Position numbers and translations under genes: made by a program
NCBI GenBank assembly: GCA_021159845.1
Contig: JAGHDS010000146.1
Coordinates: 1-6,652, forward strand
Source of the DNA: Anaerolineae bacterium
GTDB lineage: Bacteria; Chloroflexota; Anaerolineae; DUEN01
Length of the DNA: 6,652 bases
Direction of reading: 5' to 3'
In this document: piece by piece, positions 1 to 4,651 of the stretch
How the letters are laid out: every line of letters starts with the position of its first letter
Position numbering within the stretch: the first letter of the stretch is position 1
The notes under the pieces: model-generated
Databases searched by the model: none
What the model saw: the letters and a program-made list of their open reading frames with translations, nothing else
What the model was told of the DNA's origin: nothing

Positions 1-66
1 CCCGGGAGAAGGGGGCTTGATTCGGCTTGTGGTGGCGGCGCAGCTAATCCCTTTTACCCCAACGGT

Positions 67-254
67 GAACAGTCGCCATGAGCGGTGGCACACCGCATAG
101 CGATGAGAATGGATGGTCGATACCGATGAGCATAAGAACGCAGATGACGCTGATGCACGCAGACCCTCACGGACCATCCCGATTTTGCCCTTTCATCTGC
201 GTAGATCGGCTTCTTCTGCGTCATCAGCGTTCATCCATTCTATTTACGGAACAG
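67..254 (+). repeat. 188-bp palindrome-rich dispersed repeat, copy A
   Basis: A near-identical copy lies inverted at 3866-4053; I count about 11 mismatches and no gaps over 188 positions (about 94% identity). The unit starts and ends with GAACAG. Inside are two structures. One is a short perfect hairpin, GCGGTG-GCA-CACCGC (82-96). The other is a long imperfect hairpin with arms at 136-155 and 213-232 that pair at 17 of 20 positions, with further pairing of CGCAGA (158-163) to TCTGCG (196-201) and of 107-114 to 233-240. Reading frames through it are conserved only because the DNA is. It looks like a non-autonomous or structural dispersed repeat; I see no transposase. The family name is unknown to me. 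Confidence 0.9.
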
Positions 255-294
255 TCGCTATGAGCGGTGGCACACCGCATAACGATGAAAATGG
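249..294 (+). repeat. Truncated tandem copy of the 188-bp repeat (left 46 bp)
   Basis: The first 46 bp of the repeat unit recur directly after copy A, sharing the GAACAG junction (249-254), so the tandem period is 182 bp. It differs from the start of copy A at 3 of 46 positions and from inverted copy B at 2, so it is not simply a recent duplicate of copy A. It keeps the GCGGTG-GCA-CACCGC hairpin (264-278). After 294 the similarity stops abruptly. The junction suggests the element once existed as a tandem array, or that repeat-repeat recombination removed the rest. Confidence 0.85.
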
Positions 295-639
295 GCCGCA
301 GCGGTGCGACGCAGCAGTTACTTTCCGACAAGCGATCACCCACCTCTCACTCACGGGACCACAGAAACGAGGAGCCTCTCATCCCTCTGACGATTCTGCA
401 CTACCAGGCCAGCTAGGCCCTCATCCCTCATCCCCCATCCCCCATCGGCCTCGTGACCATCTTAAAAGTAATCCACCAATGGGAAGTATACTGCAAAGCT
501 TCAGGAGCGCAAAAGAACGCCAAGGGCACAACAAGAAGAGGAATGACGTCGGTGAACAGTTACCAGACATGAATCCTTGCTCGCGAGGTCAGGTTGAGAT
601 ACAATTATGTGTCAGAGAATATGGACAGGGATATTTCGC
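295..639. other. Intergenic region without a recognised gene
   Basis: No reading frame here resembles a protein; the long frame running from 113 to 643 is read through repeat DNA. The stretch holds a C-tract cluster (418-446) and an 11-bp match, CGGTGAACAGT (550-560), to the sequence at the left edge of repeat copy A (63-73), perhaps a decayed repeat remnant. TATACT at 487-492 resembles a -10 box but has no well-placed -35 partner. The promoter of the downstream gene pair should lie here, but I cannot place it. Confidence 0.5.
418..446 (-). other. Possible G-quadruplex tract (minus strand) with CATCCC tandem repeats
   Basis: The plus strand carries four C-runs of 3, 3, 5 and 5 bases (418-420, 425-427, 432-436, 439-443) separated by TCAT, TCAT and AT. 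This is a near-perfect 7-bp tandem (CATCCCT, CATCCCC, CATCCCC, CATCG). On the minus strand it meets the simple four-run G-quadruplex pattern with loops of 2 to 4 nt. Whether it folds or matters is unknown; short tandem slippage is the simpler explanation. Confidence 0.45.
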
Positions 640-1125
640 ATGACAACGCGACGAAAGAGGCGGTGGTTTCGAGAAAAGCGCCCACCCTGGGAGCCGATTC
701 AAGGCCAGGTCCCGTACGACAGCCGGTTGGCTGAAGCGCGACGCCTGAGCCCGATGGTTGTGGAAACCCTGACCGCCTTTGGAGAGACTCGCTGGCCCCG
801 TCGTCCCTGGGCCCCTTGGAGGCGTCGCTTCGATATCTACTTCGAGGGTAAAGACGAAGGTCGCGTGGGTAAGTTCGTATGGTATGTCGTCGCGCGCCAG
901 GGATGGCAGGATAGGCTTGGGAAACCACCCCAGCGCGACTATTATGCTGTCGAACTGCGCTTTTCCCTGCGTCAGGACCAACCCGCCGTCTTCGATATCA
1001 TGGGACACAGTGCGTACCTCAATCGCTTATCGCTGGAACGCGTTTTACAGGAGATCTTAGATGATGCGGTGCAGCCACATCGCACGGATGCCGAAACTTT
1101 TCAGGAGATGGAGCGACTCGTCTGA
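640..1125 (+). CDS. Hypothetical Trp/Arg-rich protein, 161 aa
   Basis: I do not recognise this family. The proposed ATG at 640 begins MTTRRKRRWF. An in-frame ATG at 607 would add 11 residues; both have only weak Shine-Dalgarno matches (AGGG at 627-630 for the one chosen), so the start is uncertain. The first 17 residues are strongly basic, and the protein has seven tryptophans (9, 17, 52, 57, 60, 81, 89), many next to Arg or Pro (RWPRRPWAPWRRR around 51-63). The middle (64-120) has alternating hydrophobic patches such as FVWYVVA (79-85) and YYAVELRF (101-108), suggesting beta strands. The tail (129-160) looks helical and acidic. There is no signal peptide or membrane segment. The stop is 30 bp before the aldo/keto reductase on the same strand, so co-transcription is likely. 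Compositional coherence supports a real gene; its function is unknown. Confidence 0.7.
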   Translation: MTTRRKRRWFREKRPPWEPIQGQVPYDSRLAEARRLSPMVVETLTAFGETRWPRRPWAPWRRRFDIYFEGKDEGRVGKFVWYVVARQGWQDRLGKPPQRDYYAVELRFSLRQDQPAVFDIMGHSAYLNRLSLERVLQEILDDAVQPHRTDAETFQEMERLV

Positions 1126-1139
1126 AGAGCACAATTCAC

Positions 1140-1144
1140 GGAGG
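1140..1144 (+). promoter_or_regulatory. Ribosome binding site of the aldo/keto reductase gene
   Basis: GGAGG lies 11 nt before the ATG at 1156, slightly longer than ideal. It sits in the 30-bp gap after the upstream stop codon and supports this ATG as the start. Confidence 0.6.
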
Positions 1145-1155
1145 TTAAACACAAC

Positions 1156-2145
1156 ATGGAGTATCGAAAACTGGGCCGGACGGATATCGACGTCTCTGTG
1201 ATCGCTATGGGGTGCTGGGCTATTGCTGGTGGCAGCACCTGGGGACCCCAGGATAAGGAGGATGCGATAGCCACCATTCACGCGGCACTGGATGTCGGTG
1301 TGAATTTCTTCGACACGGCTGAGGGATACGGTGATGGTTATTCCGAGAAGCTCTTGGGTGAAGCACTGGCTGGCCGTCGACACGAGGCGGTCATCGCCAC
1401 CAAGGTGAGCTCCGGACACCTATCCCGCGACCAGGTGCAGGCTGCCTGCGAGCGTAGCCTCCGGCGGTTGGGGACGGATTACATCGACCTCTACCAGATC
1501 CACTGGCCAAGCCGGACTATTCCCCTCGATGAGACGATGGAGGCACTGGAACAGTTGCAGGAGCAAGGCAAGATACGGGCCATCGGTGTGTCGAATTTCG
1601 GCGTACAAGACCTGTCCGAGTGTCTCTCTGTCGGGCGCTGCGAGACCGATCAGTTGCCATACAGCCTGTTGTGGCGTGCCATCGAGTACGAGATCAAGCC
1701 AAAATGTGAGGAAAATGGAATCGGTATTCTCTGCTATAGCCCGTTGGTGCAAGGGCTTCTCACAGGCAAGTTCGCATCGGCCGACGACGTCCCCGAGGGG
1801 CGTGCCCGGACGAGACACTTTTCGAAGAACAGGCCACTGACACGACATGGTGAGGAGGGATGCGAGGAGGAGACGTTCGCCGCGATCGAGCGGATCCGCC
1901 AGATCAGCGAGGAGATCGGCCAGCCCATGGCGCGAGTCGCCCTGGCTTGGCTGCTCCATCAGTCAGGCGTAGTCTCCGTACTGGCTGGTGCACGTCATCC
2001 TGAGCAGATACGGGAGAACGCCCGCGCGGCCGATCTGAAACTCTCCTCCGATGTGCTTACAGCACTTACGGAGGCAACGGAGGAACTCAAGCAAAAGCTT
2101 GGCCCGAACCCCGACATGTGGCAGTCGGAATCCCGCTTCCGTTAG
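1156..2145 (+). CDS. Aldo/keto reductase, 329 aa
   Basis: This is an NADPH-dependent oxidoreductase of the (beta/alpha)8 aldo/keto reductase superfamily, probably cytosolic, reducing a carbonyl group; the substrate cannot be read from sequence. The catalytic tetrad is complete: Asp53 and Tyr58 in the motif FFDTAEGYG (51-59), Lys83 in ATK, and His116 in QIHWP. Other family marks are YRKLGRTDIDVS at the N-terminus, IGVSNF (143-148), the LPYSLLWR strand (167-174) and the cofactor-side segment VLAGARHPEQIRENARA near the C-terminus. The length is typical of bacterial open-chain-sugar or general-stress type members (AKR11/YhdN-like), though I would not assign a subfamily. It follows the 161-aa protein after a 30-bp gap and probably shares its transcript. 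A GC-rich hairpin lies 34 bp after the stop. Nothing is truncated or missing. Confidence 0.93.
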   Translation: MEYRKLGRTDIDVSVIAMGCWAIAGGSTWGPQDKEDAIATIHAALDVGVNFFDTAEGYGDGYSEKLLGEALAGRRHEAVIATKVSSGHLSRDQVQAACERSLRRLGTDYIDLYQIHWPSRTIPLDETMEALEQLQEQGKIRAIGVSNFGVQDLSECLSVGRCETDQLPYSLLWRAIEYEIKPKCEENGIGILCYSPLVQGLLTGKFASADDVPEGRARTRHFSKNRPLTRHGEEGCEEETFAAIERIRQISEEIGQPMARVALAWLLHQSGVVSVLAGARHPEQIRENARAADLKLSSDVLTALTEATEELKQKLGPNPDMWQSESRFR

Positions 2146-2179
2146 CTGCACGTCCAGCGGGCTGTGTCGTTACAAGCTG

Positions 2180-2216
2180 GCGCAGGGGATGGGGTACGGT
2201 GGCCTGTCCCCTGCGC
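2180..2216 (+). terminator. GC-rich hairpin after the aldo/keto reductase gene
   Basis: GCGCAGGGGA (2180-2189) pairs perfectly with TCCCCTGCGC (2207-2216), a 10-bp stem with a 17-nt loop, 34 bp past the reductase stop. No T-run follows on either strand, so it is not a classic intrinsic terminator. It may be a transcript-end stabiliser or a factor-assisted stop. Confidence 0.45.
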
Positions 2217-2343
2217 TCCTCGCGTACCCTCTGAACATGGCTGTCCCCACTTACCTCCTCTTACAAAGCTCTAATCTCCCTCTTGTGCTCGTCTAATATC
2301 CAGTCGCTAACAAGTAAATGGAGGTTTGGGATATGCTTTTCGC

Positions 2344-2367
2344 GTGCCGGACAGCGTCGTCCGGCAC
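2344..2367 (+). promoter_or_regulatory. Leader hairpin upstream of the phosphoesterase-fold gene
   Basis: GTGCCGGAC (2344-2352) and GTCCGGCAC (2359-2367) form a perfect 9-bp stem with a 6-nt loop, 57 bp before the downstream ATG. GGAGG (2320-2324) followed after 8 nt by ATG (2333) lies just before the hairpin and could initiate a leader ORF that runs into the main gene in another frame. A role in regulating translation is possible but unproven, and I recognise no known riboswitch class. Confidence 0.4.
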
Positions 2368-2410
2368 CAGTGGATTACCCGGAAGATGTGGGGTCGATGG
2401 ACGAGTACAA

Positions 2411-2419
2411 GGGAGGTGG
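2411..2419 (+). promoter_or_regulatory. Ribosome binding site deciding the start at 2425
   Basis: GGGAGGTGG is a strong Shine-Dalgarno sequence 5 nt before the ATG at 2425. It decides against the in-frame TTG at 2326, which would add 33 residues unlike the family and overlapping the leader hairpin. Confidence 0.8.
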
Positions 2420-2424
2420 CAGGT

Positions 2425-3213
2425 ATGCGTATCCTGGGGATCACGGACCTGCGGGGTGCCACTGAACGGATGCCGCAGATCCTTGAGCTGGCCCGTAAGG
2501 AACACGTGGATGCCGTAATCTTCTGCGGGAACATCGTGGGTGAGGACGCGCGTATCGAGGCGTTCCGAAAGGCCGAGGCTATCGGCGAGTCGCCAGAGAT
2601 GGAGCAGGCAGTGCTGGATGAGCTGGAGGACGCGGCCGTGCATGCTTATGAGGCGTTCTTCGATGAGATGGGCAAATTGGATGTGCCCGTCATGGTTATT
2701 CCAGGCCATCTGGATGCTCCAGAGCGCTTGTACATGCAAGCTGCGCTTAATCATGAGGTGGTTGCGCCTAACATCGACATGATCCATCACTCCTTCGCTC
2801 CGTTACCTAGTGAGAATCTAGTCGTAGCCGGATTCGGTGGCGGGCTCAGCGACGACCTGAGGGAGGATCGATTTGTGCTTGTCTACCCGGATTGGGAGGC
2901 CGAGTTCGCGTTCGAGTATCTCCGGCATTTGGAGCATGAGCCCGTGCTGGTCTTCCATACTCCGCCGCGCCACGGCGACCTTGATCTGGAGAATGGCAAA
3001 CACATCGGCCGCCATATCGTGGAGGAGATCATCAAGACCTATCGGCCGAGATTTGCCTTTTGTGGCAGCGCTCTGGACGGCCAGGGAACAGCTATGATCG
3101 GCACAACGCTCGTTATCAACCCCGGGCCGCTGCTCAGGGGACAATATGCCTTACTTGATACACGCACTGAAGAGGTCACTTTGGGGCAGTTACCCGAGCC
3201 TCAAACGATCTGA
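2425..3213 (+). CDS. Calcineurin-like phosphoesterase-fold protein with degenerate metal site, 262 aa
   Basis: The overall pattern is that of a calcineurin-like metallophosphoesterase: MRILGITDLRG at the N-terminus, VDAVIFCGN (28-36), VPVMVIPGHLDAPE (87-100), VLVFHTPP (174-181) and CGSALDGQG...LVINPGP (213-235). Compared with the family signature (DxH, GD, GNHD/E, H, GHxH), most metal ligands are replaced. DxH is D8-L-R10, GD is GN (Asn36), GNHD is GHLD (94-97), and GHxH is GSAL (214-217). Only Asp8, Asp97 and His178 remain in place. From memory it resembles the Metallophos_3 type (Thermus TT1561-like), which has similar losses; I could not check this. It is therefore probably not a standard two-metal phosphatase and may bind a ligand or have another role. 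It is soluble, with no signal peptide. The start at 2425 is chosen from the strong Shine-Dalgarno site and the domain boundary. The gene ends inside the last codons of convergent rsmD. Confidence 0.88.
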   Translation: MRILGITDLRGATERMPQILELARKEHVDAVIFCGNIVGEDARIEAFRKAEAIGESPEMEQAVLDELEDAAVHAYEAFFDEMGKLDVPVMVIPGHLDAPERLYMQAALNHEVVAPNIDMIHHSFAPLPSENLVVAGFGGGLSDDLREDRFVLVYPDWEAEFAFEYLRHLEHEPVLVFHTPPRHGDLDLENGKHIGRHIVEEIIKTYRPRFAFCGSALDGQGTAMIGTTLVINPGPLLRGQYALLDTRTEEVTLGQLPEPQTI

Positions 3214-3791
3214 TCCTTGAGGGGATCGTCAGCCGAGGTGGGCGCCGCACGGCGGTAGAAGCGCAGCAATGTGCTGCCGTAGCGGCGCCCGTCACTTAGC
3301 TGAAGATGGCGCAAGGGGATTTCTTCCACCTCACGCGGGTGGATCTGCACGACCACTAGCCCTTCGGCCGTCAATAGCGCGGGGCGCTCATCGATTCGCT
3401 CTAACGCCCGGCGCCATAGGCCCAGATATTGGGGCGGAGCCACGTAAATGACATCAAAAGGCTCCAGGTCCGGCCGTCGTAAATAAGCGAAGGCATCGCT
3501 GCGCACGACCGAGGCTGCGGCGGCCAGTCCGGTCTCCCTCAGGTTCTCGCGGATCGTGCGCAGCGCCCGAGGACTGCGCTCCACGAAGACGCAATGTGTT
3601 GCCCCTCGGCTCAGCGCCTCAATACCTACAGCACCCGTGCCGCCGAACAGATCCAGGAATCGGCATCCCTCAACTTCGCCACCCAAAATATCAAAGAGAG
3701 CTTCCTTCACTCTATCGGTAACAGGCCGGGTCTTCCTACCTGGCACTGACCGTAATCTACGTCCCTTAGCACTCCCCGCGATCACACGCAC
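3201..3791 (-). CDS. rsmD: 16S rRNA (guanine-966-N2)-methyltransferase RsmD, 196 aa
   Basis: This protein transfers a methyl group from S-adenosylmethionine to N2 of G966 in 16S rRNA during small-subunit assembly. Starting at GTG 3791 the protein reads MRVIAGSAKGRRL, the conserved RsmD N-terminus, followed by TRPVTDRVKEALFDIL (21-36). The SAM-binding motif I is DLFGGTGAVGIEALSRGA (47-64), and VFVE (68-71) carries the acidic residue expected to hold the ribose. The catalytic motif IV, usually N/D-P-P-Y/F, reads A118-P-P-Q121 followed by Tyr122, so the acidic or amide residue is lost. I associate this form with Chloroflexota RsmD, which would make it a lineage variant rather than damage. The GTG start has a Shine-Dalgarno site 6 nt upstream and a -10 box just beyond; a TTG at 3827 is upstream of that box and is rejected. 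The last 13 bp overlap the convergent gene. The usual partner coaD is not adjacent. Confidence 0.92.
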   Translation of the reverse strand: MRVIAGSAKGRRLRSVPGRKTRPVTDRVKEALFDILGGEVEGCRFLDLFGGTGAVGIEALSRGATHCVFVERSPRALRTIRENLRETGLAAAASVVRSDAFAYLRRPDLEPFDVIYVAPPQYLGLWRRALERIDERPALLTAEGLVVVQIHPREVEEIPLRHLQLSDGRRYGSTLLRFYRRAAPTSADDPLKDQIV

Positions 3792-3797
3792 GATTCG

Positions 3798-3821
3798 CCT
3801 CCCCTTGCATCCTCTATTATA
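3798..3821 (-). promoter_or_regulatory. rsmD promoter -10 box and ribosome binding site
   Basis: On the minus strand a perfect TATAAT (3821-3816) is followed by AGGGGAGG (3805-3798), 6 nt before the GTG at 3791. Transcription should begin near 3809, giving a leader of about 18 nt. The -35 region (around 3839-3844) is a poor match. The arrangement fixes the start codon, because the alternative TTG at 3827 lies upstream of the -10 box. Confidence 0.7.
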
Positions 3822-3865
3822 CCCCAAATCCCTGAAAACATTAGCTCATCATGGCGAATAAAGCC

Positions 3866-4053
3866 CTGTTCCGTAAATAGAATCGGTGAACGCTGATGAC
3901 GCAGAAGAAGCCGATCTACGCAAATGAAAGAGCAAAATCGAGATGATCCGTGAGGACCTGCGTGCATCAGCGTCATCTGCGTTCTTATGCTCATCGGTAT
4001 CGACCATCCATTTTCATCGTTATGCGGTGTGCCACCGCTCATGGTGACTGTTC
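3866..4053 (-). repeat. 188-bp palindrome-rich dispersed repeat, copy B (inverted)
   Basis: This copy is colinear with copy A (67-254) in reverse orientation: position p in A maps to 4120 minus p here, with no indels. Its long-hairpin arms are at 3965-3984 and 3888-3907 and its short hairpin at 4024-4038. The 20-nt arms are identical to those of copy A, while most differences fall in the loop and ends; one changes the outer stem (the 233-240 equivalent) so that it pairs less well. Its end lies 45 bp upstream of the rsmD -10 box. Copies A and B in opposite orientation bracket the four genes between 640 and 3791. I see no transposase or matching target duplication. Confidence 0.9.
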
Positions 4054-4179
4054 GAAAATAGGGTGAGTCAAGCCGTCATAGGCGTAGGTTCTACAACCAG
4101 AGCATGAGTATGAATCACCCCGTCGATCCACCCACGAACCTTCCCTCACCCGTGTCTATCCTAGATAACTACTCTCTCT
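4054..4179. other. Short intergenic stretch with no recognised feature
   Basis: Between repeat copy B and the terminator-like hairpin I see no gene, repeat or clear promoter. Transcription from the right (minus strand) should end near its right edge. Confidence 0.4.
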
Positions 4180-4215
4180 AAAATGAAGCCCCGACCTTCT
4201 TGTGAAGGCCGGGGC
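4180..4215 (-). terminator. Rho-independent-type terminator of the lipoprotein/membrane-protein unit
   Basis: Read on the minus strand, GCCCCG-G-CCTTC pairs with GAAGG-T-CGGGGC (4215-4204 with 4199-4188), giving 11 pairs with one internal mismatch and a 4-nt loop. It is followed by TTCATTTT (4187-4180). It lies 55 bp past the stop of the small membrane protein. The U-tract is interrupted, so termination may be partial. Confidence 0.7.
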
Positions 4216-4270
4216 GCACTGCGCTCGGCACGCGCAAGGGATATGTCGCGATCGGGACCTGCCTCGAAGA

Positions 4271-4564
4271 TTAGCGCTGCGCTAGGTATCGAGAGGCGGT
4301 ACGTACATTCTCTTCAATTTGCAACAGCAGCTCAATGACTGAGCTGGTGATGAAGAAGAAGAGGAAGTACAAGATGCCCGTGATGCCAGGCAAGAATGCT
4401 ATCCATCTTCCCACGCTGGCCAATGCGGCGGGAGCGTTAGCTGTAAAACGGCCAATAGCGCCATACAGCACGATGGTAGCGATTATCCCGACCGCCAGGA
4501 GCACCCACGCGAGCACCTTAAAGACAGTAGCGATCACGCGCAGTCCCGAAGCACTTCTCTCCAC
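4271..4564 (-). CDS. Small integral membrane protein, 97 aa, two transmembrane helices
   Basis: This protein has two hydrophobic segments, about residues 14-37 (VFKVLAWVLLAVGIIATIVL onward) and 54-80 (WIAFLPGITGILYFLFFFIT onward). A short Ala-rich loop joins them, and a charged tail reads LLLQIEENVRTASRYLAQR. I recall similar small proteins ending in an LLxIEEN-R-TA tail, often unannotated, in Chloroflexota and related bacteria; no function is known to me. Translation starts at GTG (4564) with AAAGGAG (4579-4573) 8 nt upstream. It lies 87 bp downstream of the lipoprotein gene on the same strand and before a terminator-like hairpin, so it is probably the last gene of a two-gene unit. With only 14 mostly polar residues before the first helix and no cleavage site, it is likely an inner-membrane hairpin with the charged tail in the cytoplasm. 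Confidence 0.8.
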   Translation of the reverse strand: MERSASGLRVIATVFKVLAWVLLAVGIIATIVLYGAIGRFTANAPAALASVGRWIAFLPGITGILYFLFFFITSSVIELLLQIEENVRTASRYLAQR

Positions 4565-4572
4565 TAGCCGCG

Positions 4573-4579
4573 CTCCTTT
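4573..4579 (-). promoter_or_regulatory. Ribosome binding site of the small membrane protein gene
   Basis: AAAGGAG on the minus strand ends 8 nt before the GTG at 4564 and supports that non-ATG start. Confidence 0.65.
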
Positions 4580-4614
4580 CTACGTTGGGGCTGAAGGCGG
4601 ACGGACAACGACCA

Positions 4615-4643
4615 GGGGCCTTAAGCCCAAGGCTCAAGGCCCC
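4615..4643 (-). terminator. Intercistronic GC-rich hairpin after the lipoprotein gene
   Basis: GGGGCCTT-A-AGCC (4615-4627), a CAA loop and GGCT-C-AAGGCCCC (4631-4643) give 12 pairs with one mismatch. The hairpin begins 8 nt after the lipoprotein stop. No U-run follows on the minus strand, so it may be a leaky terminator or a 3'-end stabiliser lowering expression of the downstream membrane gene, rather than a full stop. Confidence 0.5.
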
Positions 4644-4651
4644 CACATGCA

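Noticed and set aside
2..100. Possible C-terminal end of an upstream gene in the frame starting at position 2
   Set aside because: The frame is open from the window edge but ends inside repeat copy A and is too short to judge.
113..643. Long plus-strand frame through the left repeat region
   Set aside because: It reads through repeat palindromes and the C-tract, resembles no protein, and runs over the start of the gene at 640.
2283..2299. TTGTGC and TAATAT as a promoter for the phosphoesterase-fold gene
   Set aside because: The two hexamers are only 5 bp apart, and no other -35 element lies at a workable distance from TAATAT.
2326..2424. N-terminal extension of the phosphoesterase-fold gene from TTG 2326
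   Set aside because: The 33 extra residues are unlike the family, cover the hairpin, and lack proper ribosome binding site spacing, while ATG 2425 has a strong site.
3792..3827. N-terminal extension of rsmD from TTG 3827
   Set aside because: It lies upstream of the TATAAT box and the family starts at MRVIAGSAKG; GTG 3791 has the ribosome binding site.
3782..4042. Frame beginning MSGGTPHNDENG, shared with one at 78-263
   Set aside because: The protein similarity simply reflects the 188-bp DNA repeat. Neither frame has a ribosome binding site, and the minus-strand copy runs over the rsmD promoter.
67..4053. Copies A and B as terminal inverted repeats of one transposon
   Set aside because: There is no transposase or recombinase between them, an extra partial copy lies at one side only, and there is no target duplication; the cargo includes a housekeeping gene.
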